DNA of 64,000 bases, taken from Streptomyces sp. BHT-5-2. Its GTDB lineage: Bacteria > Actinomycetota > Actinomycetes > Streptomycetales > Streptomycetaceae. The notes under the pieces are model-generated. The model was not told where the DNA came from. It saw only the letters and a program-made list of their open reading frames with translations, and made no database searches. The position numbers and the translations under genes were made by a program. Positions within the stretch are counted from its first letter, which is position 1. Every line of letters starts with the position of its first letter. The DNA is taken from positions 2,914,001 through 2,978,000 of the forward strand of contig NZ_CP081496.1 in the NCBI RefSeq assembly GCF_019774615.1, read 5' to 3'. This document shows, one piece after another, positions 1 to 6,736 of this stretch.

Positions 1-450
1 CCGGGAGTCGTCGGCCGCGGCGGCCGCGGCCCGCCGCAGCAGGGCGCGCACCCGGGCGATCAACTCGTCCAGGGCGAACGGCTTGACGAGGTAGTCGTCG
101 GCGCCGGCGTCCAGGCCGTCGACCCGGTCGCTGACCGCGTCCAGGGCGGTCAGGACCAGGATCGGGGTGCGGTCGTCGAGGGCGCGCAGCCGGCGGCAGA
201 CCGCCAGGCCGTCCAGCACCGGCATCATCACGTCGAGGACCAGCGCGTCGGGCTGCCAGGTGGCGACCTCGGAGAGCGCGGCCAGGCCGTCGGCGGCGCC
301 GCGGACCTCGTAGCCCTCGACGGCGAGTCCGTCGGACACGGCGGCGCGGACCTCCGGTTCGTCGTCGACGACCAGGATCCGGGGGGCGGCGGCCGGCGGA
401 ACCGAGGGGATGTTGCGGGGCCCGGGCGCGGGTGCGGGGCGTGCGGTCAT
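1..450 (-). CDS. OmpR-family response regulator, receiver domain (partial at window edge)
   Basis: The N-terminal 150 codons of a two-component response regulator; the C-terminal DNA-binding domain lies beyond the left edge. After a Pro/Ala-rich leader of about 27 residues the receiver domain starts at RILVVDDE. The acidic DD pair, the phospho-acceptor Asp in LVLDVMMP, the Thr in LVLTA and the Lys in DDYLVKPF are all visible, so phosphorylation should be normal. The start is the ATG at 450; an ATG further in would cut the leader without touching the receiver. It diverges from the murG paralogue, with a 27-bp imperfect dyad in the 60-bp gap that could be its own operator. The partner kinase is probably further left and cannot be seen. 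Confidence 0.93.
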   Translation of the reverse strand, partial: MTARPAPAPGPRNIPSVPPAAAPRILVVDDEPEVRAAVSDGLAVEGYEVRGAADGLAALSEVATWQPDALVLDVMMPVLDGLAVCRRLRALDDRTPILVLTALDAVSDRVDGLDAGADDYLVKPFALDELIARVRALLRRAAAAAADDSR

Positions 451-468
451 GGAACAAGGCTCCCAAAC

Positions 469-495
469 GCCGTCTTAGAACGTTCTTAAGGCGGC
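469..495. promoter_or_regulatory. Long imperfect inverted repeat between divergent genes
   Basis: The arms GCCGTCTTAGAAC and GTTCTTAAGGCGGC pair except for one mismatch and one extra base, around a perfect 10-bp core AGAACGTTCT. The same stretch also reads as two direct repeats (TCTTAGA at 473, TCTTAAG at 484) 11 bp apart, the spacing typical of OmpR-family boxes. It sits 19 bp from the regulator start and 18 bp from the murG-paralogue start. Binding by the adjacent response regulator is inference. Confidence 0.55.
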
Positions 496-512
496 GGACG
501 AGCGTGGCGGCC

Positions 513-1697
513 ATGCGCACACCACTCTCGGTCGTGATCGGTGCGGGCGGCACCGGCGGCCACATCTATCCCGGACTCGCCCTCGCCGACGCGCTGCGCC
601 GGGCCGTGCCGGACGCGGTGATCTCCTTCGTGGGGACCGACCGCGGTCTGGAGACACGGCTGATCCCGCAGGCCGGCTATCAGTTGCACACCGTCGACAT
701 GATCCCCTTCGACCCGTCGCTGGGCGCCCGGCGCTATCTGCTGCCGGCCGCGCTGCTGAAGTCGGGCGCCCAGTGCCGGGCGATCCTGCGGGCGCAGGGC
801 GCCCAGGTCGCCGTCGGGATGGGCGGCTACCCGAGCGCCCCGGTGATCGTCGGGGCCCGGATGGCGGGGCTGCCCAGCCTGATCCACGAATCCAACGCGG
901 TGCCGGGCCGGGCCAACAAGTTCGCCGCCCGGCTCACCCCGCACATCGCCCTGGCCTTCGACCGCAGCCGCCCGCACCTGGCGGGCGGCGAGCGGGCCGA
1001 GACGGTGGGGATGCCGCTGTCCGGGCCGCTGGCCGGGCTGGACCGGGCGGCGCTGCGGCAGGCCGCCCGCCGGGCCCTGGGGATCCCGGAGGAGGCGAGG
1101 CTGCTGCTGGTCAACGGCGGCAGCCTGGGCGCCGCCCGGCTCACCGAGGCCGCCGTCGGGCTCGCCGGCCGCTATCTGGCGCGGAACCGGCTGCGGCTGC
1201 TGATCAAGACCGGGCCGGCGGCGCTGGACGGCGCCCGCGCCGCGCTGGAGGCGAACGGCGGGGCGGCGGTCGCCGCGGCGGTGCCGTACCTGGACCGGAT
1301 GGACCTGGCGTACGCGGCGGCCGACCTGGTGCTCTGCCGGGCCGGTTCGGCGACCGTCGCCGAGCTGGCCACCATCGGGATGCCGGCCGTCCTCGTGCCG
1401 TATCCGCACGCGCCCGGCGATCACCAGACGCACAACGCCCGGGTGCTCTCCGACGCCGGGGCGGCGCTGCTGCTGCCCGACGCGGAGGTCACCGCCGACC
1501 GGCTGGACGCGCTGGTCTCCCCGCTGCTGGCCGATCCGGACCGGCTGGCGGCGATGGGCGCGGCCGCGGACCCCGGCACACACGCCCGCGCCGCCGACCT
1601 GCTGGCCGCCCGGACCCTGGCGCTGGCCGGCCACACCCATCCCTCCCACCTCTCCCATTCCTCTCACCTCGTCAACCCCCTGAAGGAGTCAGCATGA
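513..1697 (+). CDS. MurG-family glycosyltransferase paralogue
   Basis: A GT28 UDP-GlcNAc transferase of the MurG type, 394 aa. MurG adds GlcNAc to undecaprenyl-PP-MurNAc-pentapeptide on the inner membrane face. The hallmarks are present: the G-loop GAGGTGGH near residues 10-17, the second G-loop GGSLGA near 202-207, CRAGSATVAEL near 275-285 and the PHAPGDHQTHNA donor region near 300. The C-terminus ends in a His/Ser-rich tail not usual for MurG. Streptomyces keep the essential murG in the division cluster, so this is a second copy, probably for a specialised polymer or under stress (inference). ATG 513 is the start that begins the fold directly; a GTG at 504 is an alternative. It overlaps the next gene by ATGA, so the two are likely translationally coupled. 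Confidence 0.85.
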   Translation: MRTPLSVVIGAGGTGGHIYPGLALADALRRAVPDAVISFVGTDRGLETRLIPQAGYQLHTVDMIPFDPSLGARRYLLPAALLKSGAQCRAILRAQGAQVAVGMGGYPSAPVIVGARMAGLPSLIHESNAVPGRANKFAARLTPHIALAFDRSRPHLAGGERAETVGMPLSGPLAGLDRAALRQAARRALGIPEEARLLLVNGGSLGAARLTEAAVGLAGRYLARNRLRLLIKTGPAALDGARAALEANGGAAVAAAVPYLDRMDLAYAAADLVLCRAGSATVAELATIGMPAVLVPYPHAPGDHQTHNARVLSDAGAALLLPDAEVTADRLDALVSPLLADPDRLAAMGAAADPGTHARAADLLAARTLALAGHTHPSHLSHSSHLVNPLKESA

Positions 1698-2707
1698 GCA
1701 CGCACAGCACCGTGTCCCGGTCGTGGGCCGGACGGAAGGTCCTGGTCACCGGGGCCGAGGGGTTCATCGGTTCGACGCTGGTCGACCTGCTGGTGGCGGC
1801 CGGCGCCGAGGTGCGCGCCTTTGTCCACTACAAGCCGTACGCGGAGAAGGGGAATCTGGCGCGCTATCTGGTGCCGGGCGGCCCGGTCGAGATGGTCGCC
1901 GGCGATGTGCGGGACGCCGGCCGGGTGATGGACGCCGTCGCCGGCTGCGACACCGTCTTCCACCTGGCCGCGCTGATCGGTATCCCGTACAGCTACGACT
2001 CGCCCGGCGCGTATGTGCAGACGAACGTGGTGGGCACCGAGAACGTCGCGGAGGCGTGCCGCCGGCACGGTGTGCGGCGGATGGTGCACACCTCCACCAG
2101 CGAGGTGTACGGGACCGCGCTCACCGCGCCGATCAGCGAGGAGCACCCGCTCCAGCCGCAGTCGCCCTACTCCGCCTCGAAGATCGGCGCGGACATGATG
2201 GCGCTGTCGCACTGGCACGCCTTCGAGCTGCCGGTGACGGTGGTGCGGCCGTTCAACACCTACGGGCCCCGGCAGTCCGCCCGGGCGGTGATCCCGACGA
2301 TCCTGGCCCAACTGCACGCCGGCGCACGGCAGATCAAGCTCGGCTCGCTGACCCCCACCCGGGACTTCACCTTCGTCACCGACACCGCGGCCGGGTTCCT
2401 GGCGCTGGCCGACTGCGACCGGGCGCTGGGGCAGGTCGTCAACCTCGGCAGCGGCCGGGAGATCGCCATCGGGACGCTGGCCGAGGCGCTGATCGCGGCC
2501 TCCGGGCGGGACGCGGAGGTGGTGGTGGACGCGGAGCGGCTGCGGCCGTCGGGCAGTGAGGTGGAGCGGTTGCTGTCGGACAACTCCCGGGCCCGGGAGT
2601 GGGCTTCGTGGGAGCCGGAGGTCTCGCTCAAGGAGGGGCTGGCACGGACCTCGGAGTGGGTGGCGGAGCATCTGCACCTGTTCCGTGCGGACCGCTACCA
2701 GGTGTGA
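1694..2707 (+). CDS. Extended SDR: NDP-sugar 4,6-dehydratase/epimerase, LegB-like
   Basis: A 337-aa extended short-chain dehydrogenase acting on a nucleotide sugar. The NAD-binding motif VTGAEGFIGS is at residues 17-26, the active-site TSTSEVYG near 133-140 (a dehydratase-type Ser-Glu), the catalytic Tyr-x3-Lys in YSASKIGAD near 159-163 and the sugar-binding RPFNTYGPRQ near 185. The segment after the Rossmann motif resembles retaining UDP-GlcNAc 4,6-dehydratases such as LegB more than GalE; this is by recall, so the substrate is uncertain. The start codon overlaps the stop of the MurG paralogue and has a strong ribosome site, GAAGGAG. The pair suggests synthesis and transfer of a modified amino-sugar onto an envelope glycan. 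Confidence 0.8.
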   Translation: MSTHSTVSRSWAGRKVLVTGAEGFIGSTLVDLLVAAGAEVRAFVHYKPYAEKGNLARYLVPGGPVEMVAGDVRDAGRVMDAVAGCDTVFHLAALIGIPYSYDSPGAYVQTNVVGTENVAEACRRHGVRRMVHTSTSEVYGTALTAPISEEHPLQPQSPYSASKIGADMMALSHWHAFELPVTVVRPFNTYGPRQSARAVIPTILAQLHAGARQIKLGSLTPTRDFTFVTDTAAGFLALADCDRALGQVVNLGSGREIAIGTLAEALIAASGRDAEVVVDAERLRPSGSEVERLLSDNSRAREWASWEPEVSLKEGLARTSEWVAEHLHLFRADRYQV

Positions 2708-2725
2708 GGCGCGGCGGGCCGCGCC
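2708..2725. terminator. Short hairpin between convergent genes
   Basis: A perfect 8-bp stem (GGCGCGGC / GCCGCGCC) with a 2-base gap fills the 22-bp space between the dehydratase stop and the TetR stop. It probably terminates both. Confidence 0.6.
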
Positions 2726-2729
2726 GGGG

Positions 2730-3380
2730 TCAGGGCTCCAGCGCGGCCAGGCCGGCCAGCAGCAGCGTGGTGAACCGCCGGGCCCAGTCGGCGTCCACCG
2801 GCTCCGCGCTCACCAGGAGCCGGTGCACGACGGCCCCGGCGATGACGTCGAAGATCAGGCCCACGGTGCACTCGGCGGCCTCTTCGCCGTCGGGGCCGCC
2901 GGCGTCCGGCGGGAGTTCGCCGCGCTCCTGCGCCCGGGAGCGGCCCAGCAGCACCAGCCGCTTCTGCCGGTCGACGATCGCCGAGCGGATCCGTTCGCGC
3001 AGCGCGTCGTCGGTGGTGGACTCGGCGACCACCGCCATCAGCGCGGTCTTGGTCTCGGGCCGGGCCAGCAGCGCGCCGAACTGGAGCACCACGCCCTCGA
3101 TGTCGGACTGCAGGCAGCCCCGGTCGGGGAGTTCCAGCTCGTCGAAGAGGACCGCCACGGCGTCCACGACCAGTTCGCTCTTGTTGGCCCAGCGCCGGTA
3201 GAGGGTGGTCTTGGCGACGCCGGCGCGGGCCGCGACCTCGCCCATGGTGAGCCCGCCCCAGCCCACGTCGACGAGCGCGGCGCGGGTGGCGTCGAGGATC
3301 GCGTGGTCGGTCTCGGCGCTGCGGGGGCGGCCCGGGCGGCCTTTCGCGGGGCGGGCGGACTGGTGCATGCGGGCGACCAT
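2730..3380 (-). CDS. TetR-family transcriptional repressor
   Basis: A 216-aa one-component regulator. After a basic leader (KGRPGRPR) the TetR HTH runs about residues 44-66 (LTMGEVAARAGVAKTTLYRR), followed by an all-helical ligand domain of normal length. The ligand is unknown. Two in-frame ATG codons (3380 and 3368) are possible; the first is used here, and neither has a clear Shine-Dalgarno. A perfect 12-bp palindrome covers the upper start, and a second 7-3-7 dyad lies 105 bp upstream, in front of the divergent thioredoxin-like gene. That suggests autoregulation and control of that neighbour. Confidence 0.88.
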   Translation of the reverse strand: MVARMHQSARPAKGRPGRPRSAETDHAILDATRAALVDVGWGGLTMGEVAARAGVAKTTLYRRWANKSELVVDAVAVLFDELELPDRGCLQSDIEGVVLQFGALLARPETKTALMAVVAESTTDDALRERIRSAIVDRQKRLVLLGRSRAQERGELPPDAGGPDGEEAAECTVGLIFDVIAGAVVHRLLVSAEPVDADWARRFTTLLLAGLAALEP

Positions 3381-3391
3381 ACCGGCCGGTA
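3380..3391. promoter_or_regulatory. Perfect 12-bp palindrome at the TetR start
   Basis: TACCGGCCGGTA is its own reverse complement and overlaps the first base of the TetR coding region. It may be a weak operator or chance in GC-rich DNA. Confidence 0.35.
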
Positions 3392-3484
3392 GGGGATCGG
3401 GCGCCCGCCCTGCGGCGCCGTTCGTGAGGGAGATCACCCGCCGGCGGGCGGGATGCTGTTCCGGGCGGGGGCGGCCCCGAGTTA

Positions 3485-3501
3485 CGCTACGACCCGTAGC
3501 G
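3485..3501. promoter_or_regulatory. Probable TetR operator (7-3-7 dyad)
   Basis: CGCTACG-ACC-CGTAGCG is a perfect inverted repeat of 17 bp, the size and symmetry usual for TetR dimers. It lies between the TetR gene and the divergent thioredoxin-TPR gene, about 185 bp upstream of the latter. Regulation of both genes is inferred from position. Confidence 0.6.
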
Positions 3502-3686
3502 AAAGAGCGATGACCACTGGCCGTGGGTGGGGACCCATGGCCGCGCACGCACCGGCCCTGCGGGGCCGCCCGTCGGGCACCGGATCCCGGGAGCGCGCCG
3601 CATCCCAGCGGGGCGTACCACGAGGACGCGGGCCCGCTTTCCGGATCGCTTTCCGGAACCGGCCGCTCAGGGGGGAGGATGGACCC

Positions 3687-4658
3687 ATGCAGCCACGCAA
3701 CATGTCCATGAGCGGAGTCGTCGACCTCGCCGCCGTGAAGGCGGCCGGCGAAGCGAAGCAGAAGGCCGAGCAGGCCCGCGCCGAGGCAGCCCGCACGGGC
3801 GCACCGCCGGCCGGCGCCGGTGGCCCCCTGGTGTTCGACGTCGACGAGGCGGGGTTCCAGCAGGACGTCCTGCAGCGGTCCACCGAGGTCCCGGTCGTCA
3901 TCGACTTCTGGGCCGAGTGGTGCCAGCCGTGCAAGCAGCTCGGGCCGCTGCTGGAGAGCCTCGCGGCGGAGTACGCCGGCAGGTTCGTCCTCGCCAAGAT
4001 CGACGTCGACGCCAACCAGATGCTGTTCCAGCAGTTCGGGGTGCAGGGCATCCCGGCGGTGTTCGCGGTGGTCGCGGGCCAGCCGATCCCGCTCTTCCAG
4101 GGCGCGGTCCCCGAATCGCAGCTGCGGCAGGTGCTGGACCAGCTGGTGCAGGTCGCCGAGCAGCAGTTCGGCATCGTGGGCGCGCCGGTCGACCCGGCCG
4201 CGGCCGAGCAGGCCCCCACCGAGGCCCCGCAGCCGGTCGGTCCGTACGACGCGGCGCTGACCGCGGCGGCCGAGGCCCTGGACGCCGGCGACCTCGGCGG
4301 CGCCGTCCGCGCCTACCGCAACGTCCTCTCCGACGACCCGGCCAACCCCGAGGCCAAGCTCGGCCTCGCCCAGGCCGAACTCCTGGAGCGGGTGCAGGAC
4401 CTGGACCCGCAGGCGGTCCGCCAGGAGGCCGCGGACGCGCCGGCCGACGTCCGGGCGCAGATCCGCGCCGCCGATCTGGATCTGGTCGGCGGTCATGTCG
4501 AGGACGCCTTCGGCCGGCTGGTCGAGACCGTCAAGCGGACGGCCGGGGACGACCGGGAGGCCGCGCGGGTGCGGCTGCTGGAGCTGTTCGAGGTGATCGG
4601 CCCGGACGACCCGCGGGTGACGAAGGCGCGCACCGCCCTGGCGCGCGTCCTCTTCTGA
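3687..4658 (+). CDS. Thioredoxin-TPR co-chaperone, CnoX/YbbN-like
   Basis: A cytoplasmic protein of 323 aa joining a thioredoxin fold to a helical repeat region. A charged N-terminal segment (1-45) precedes the thioredoxin domain (about 48-155), which holds WCQPC at 78-82 with both cysteines and the cis-Pro in GIPAVF. Residues 185-320 are Ala-rich helices typical of the YbbN TPR region (AYRNVLSDDPANPEAKLGLA). Family members protect unfolding proteins under oxidative stress and pass them to chaperones; here that is by homology. The start at ATG 3687 is fixed by the ribosome site GGGGGAGGA. A strong hairpin terminator follows at 4785-4824. Confidence 0.88.
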   Translation: MQPRNMSMSGVVDLAAVKAAGEAKQKAEQARAEAARTGAPPAGAGGPLVFDVDEAGFQQDVLQRSTEVPVVIDFWAEWCQPCKQLGPLLESLAAEYAGRFVLAKIDVDANQMLFQQFGVQGIPAVFAVVAGQPIPLFQGAVPESQLRQVLDQLVQVAEQQFGIVGAPVDPAAAEQAPTEAPQPVGPYDAALTAAAEALDAGDLGGAVRAYRNVLSDDPANPEAKLGLAQAELLERVQDLDPQAVRQEAADAPADVRAQIRAADLDLVGGHVEDAFGRLVETVKRTAGDDREAARVRLLELFEVIGPDDPRVTKARTALARVLF

Positions 4659-4784
4659 GCCGGTTCCCCGAAAGGCGCCCGCACGGCGCCGACTTCCTCT
4701 TCCTTCCGGCGCTTTCGGGCGGATTCCCGTCCCGTCCGGTTCTGTCCCGCGGCACCTTCCGCGGCAGGGCCCGGCAAACGGAGC

Positions 4785-4824
4785 AGCGGCCACGCTTTAC
4801 CGAAACTTGGTAAACGTGGCCGCT
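4785..4824 (+). terminator. Strong hairpin after the thioredoxin-TPR gene
   Basis: AGCGGCCACG(C)TTTACC pairs with GGTAAACGTGGCCGCT, a 16-bp stem with one bulged base and a 7-base loop, followed by a short T-containing tail. It lies 126 bp after the stop. Confidence 0.75.
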
Positions 4825-5328
4825 GTTACTTGGAGTAAGCCCGAGCAGCCAACTTGCCGGACTCTGCACCGAATTGCACCTTGTTAAGTCGTCATCAGGT
4901 ACGACGCTGTGTACCCAGTTGATCTCTGTGTGTGGTGGCGCGGTTATCGGCCCGTTACCCGCAAGTAACGAGGGCCTTGTGCGGCGGCTCCGAATGCACG
5001 ACGATCGGCCACGCTCGGTCCATTCCCGCAGCCCGGCATCCGGTCGGCGCCGCGGGGTACTTGGGTCCCCACCGGGTGGGTCGGCGGCAGTGGCGCCGGC
5101 CGTGGACAGGGGGGTCCCTGCCTTCCGCAGGGCCTGTCCGGTGAGGTTGCGCGAGAGCGTGGCCAGTGGTTGTCGCTCGGGGGTGATCGCCGGTATTCGG
5201 AAACACACTGTGCCTCCGAGACGGGCGCTCTCCTTCCCGAGGACGTAGCACTTCTCCCATCCCGGGTACGGCCGGTCCCAACCGGGGCGGCGGGTACCGG
5301 AGATGTACGTCCGAGAAGGAGGAAAGTC
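4825..5328. promoter_or_regulatory. Non-coding control region before the DUF6230 operon, with three small dyads
   Basis: No credible gene is visible here. Three inverted repeats lie in the first 150 bp: TTACT-TGG-AGTAA (4826-4838), GGTAC-N8-GTACC (4898-4915), and GGCCCGTTAC / GTAACGAGGGCC with a 6-base loop (4949-4976, inner arms CGTTAC / GTAACG). They are natural candidates for operators or a leader hairpin. The remaining 350 bp up to the ribosome site at 5315 shows no clear structure, and no consensus promoter can be assigned with confidence. Confidence 0.45.
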
Positions 5329-5943
5329 ATGGAGTCCCTGACTCGTGGCGGGACCAGATGGAAGCGGTTCGCCGTCGTCATGGTGCCGAGCGTCGCGGCC
5401 ACCGCCGCGATCGGCGTCGCCCTCTCGCAGGGTGCCCTGGCGGCGTCGTTCAGCGTGTCCGGCCAGCAGTTCAAGGTGAGCACGGACCGGCTGGACGGCG
5501 AGGGTTTCGTCCAGTACGGCGCGGTCGACGCCCAGAAGAACGGCAAGAACGTGCCGGTCGCGGTCTCGGCGTTCTCCAGCGCCAAGATCCACAACCTGTG
5601 CCAGTCCGTCGTCGTCCCGGTCCCGGTCTTCGGCGATGTGTCGATGAAGCTCCGGGCGGGCACCGGTGATCCGGTCGAGGCCAAGAACCTCTACATCGAC
5701 CTGGACCAGCTGAACGCGGACGCGACCTTCAACAACATCAACATCGGTGTTGCGGCGGGTTCCTCGTCCAAGGGTCCCGGCATCAAGAAGGGCGACAAGG
5801 CCGACCCCGGCTCGTTCGCCCAGGAGGCCGACACGGCCACGCTGACCCACGTCCAGCAGCGCGCCTGGGCCACCACGGCCGGCACCTTCAAGCTCAGCGG
5901 CCTGAAGATGAGCGTCACCAAGGGCAAGAGCGAGTGCTACTGA
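5329..5943 (+). CDS. DUF6230 secreted/anchored protein
   Basis: A 204-aa protein of the actinobacterial DUF6230 family (older annotations call it cholesterol esterase, without catalytic motifs here). A basic start, then a hydrophobic segment at about residues 14-39 ending in ALAASF, is a signal peptide or anchor. The rest is beta-rich and Gly/Ala/Val-rich, with only two cysteines, C91 (NLCQSV) and C203 (third-last codon region, KSECY), which could form a disulfide outside. The function is unknown. The ATG 5329 start has a near-perfect ribosome site, GAAGGAGG. It heads an operon with DUF6114 and a third envelope protein whose C-terminal domain looks distantly similar to this one. Confidence 0.88.
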   Translation: MESLTRGGTRWKRFAVVMVPSVAATAAIGVALSQGALAASFSVSGQQFKVSTDRLDGEGFVQYGAVDAQKNGKNVPVAVSAFSSAKIHNLCQSVVVPVPVFGDVSMKLRAGTGDPVEAKNLYIDLDQLNADATFNNINIGVAAGSSSKGPGIKKGDKADPGSFAQEADTATLTHVQQRAWATTAGTFKLSGLKMSVTKGKSECY

Positions 5944-6084
5944 CGCGCTGAGCGTGCGGGCGCGGGTCGGCAGCCGCACGGCGCGAGCCGTTCCCCGTGT
6001 CCGCACGCCGGGCAGCGCCGAAGTGCTCTCGGAACCACCGAAATGCCAGTCCCGAGGAGCCGGACGACATGAGTGACTGGAGCA

Positions 6085-6115
6085 GGGGGGTCTCCCGGGC
6101 CGGAGGCCGGGGGAG
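6085..6115. repeat. Palindromic G-rich repeat, copy 1
   Basis: A 31-bp unit ending in GGGGGAG. It forms a hairpin at 6091-6116 (TCTCCC / GGGAGA with an inner GGCC-gga-GGCC) in the 232-bp gap between DUF6230 and DUF6114. By eye it matches 24 of 31 positions of the unit at 6747-6777. It may also attenuate transcription between the two genes. Confidence 0.55.
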
Positions 6116-6175
6116 AGCAGACGACAGGTACGTGCGGTGCGGATGCGGGTCCGCCGACCGTAGGGAGGCCGGCGC

Positions 6176-6736
6176 ATGAGCGCGGAGCAGCAACCACAGC
6201 CGACCGGGTCCTTCGGGCGGAAGCGGCAGGCGTTCCGGGAGTGGCGCGGAGCGCGCCCGTTCTGGGGCGGTCTGCTGACTCTTCTGGCCGGCGTCCCGAT
6301 CATGTACATCCCCTACGCGAACCTCACCATCGGGTCGCTCACCGTCCGCATGGCCACCACGGCCGGCGCCGGCTCGCTGATCATCGGCGTGCTGCTGGTC
6401 GTGCTCGGCCTGACCATGTGGTTCCAGCCGGTGTCACGGGTCTTCGCGGGTGTCGCGGCGATCCTGCTCGCCCTGGTCTCCCTGGTCGTCTCGAACTTCG
6501 GCGCGTTCCTGATCGGCTTCCTGCTGGGGCTGATCGGCGGCGCGCTGGGCGTCTCCTGGGCGCCGGGCCGGCCCGCGCAGAGCGCGGACGGGCCCGGTGA
6601 GCCGGACCGTGTCGTCGGACCCGTGGTCGCCACGGGCCCCGCGCCGGCCGGCGGTCCCGGGTTGGGCAACGGACTGGACGGCCTGTCAGGAACGAGCCCG
6701 ACCAACGGAACGAACGGGAGGCACCGTGCCGGGTGA
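6176..6736 (+). CDS. DUF6114 multi-spanning membrane protein
   Basis: A 186-aa integral membrane protein of the DUF6114 family. After a basic, Gln-rich N-terminus (FGRKRQAFREWRGARPFWGG) there are about four hydrophobic helices between residues 30 and 135, with short loops. A Pro/Gly/Asn-rich cytoplasmic-looking tail follows from about 138. It has no enzymatic motif and its role is unknown. The start ATG 6176 is preceded by AGGGAGG. The 3' end overlaps the GTG of the next gene by 11 bp, so they are probably coupled. The constant pairing with DUF6230 in actinomycetes (recalled) points to a joint envelope function. Confidence 0.87.
   Translation: MSAEQQPQPTGSFGRKRQAFREWRGARPFWGGLLTLLAGVPIMYIPYANLTIGSLTVRMATTAGAGSLIIGVLLVVLGLTMWFQPVSRVFAGVAAILLALVSLVVSNFGAFLIGFLLGLIGGALGVSWAPGRPAQSADGPGEPDRVVGPVVATGPAPAGGPGLGNGLDGLSGTSPTNGTNGRHRAG

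Noticed and set aside
486..1667. Long Gly/Arg-rich reading frame antisense to the murG paralogue
   Set aside because: It mirrors codon bias of the real gene in a high-GC genome; composition is low-complexity and no domain is visible.
4874..5248. Possible 124-residue gene before DUF6230
   Set aside because: No ribosome site, no recognisable domain, base composition is not codon-like, and the region has several dyads instead.
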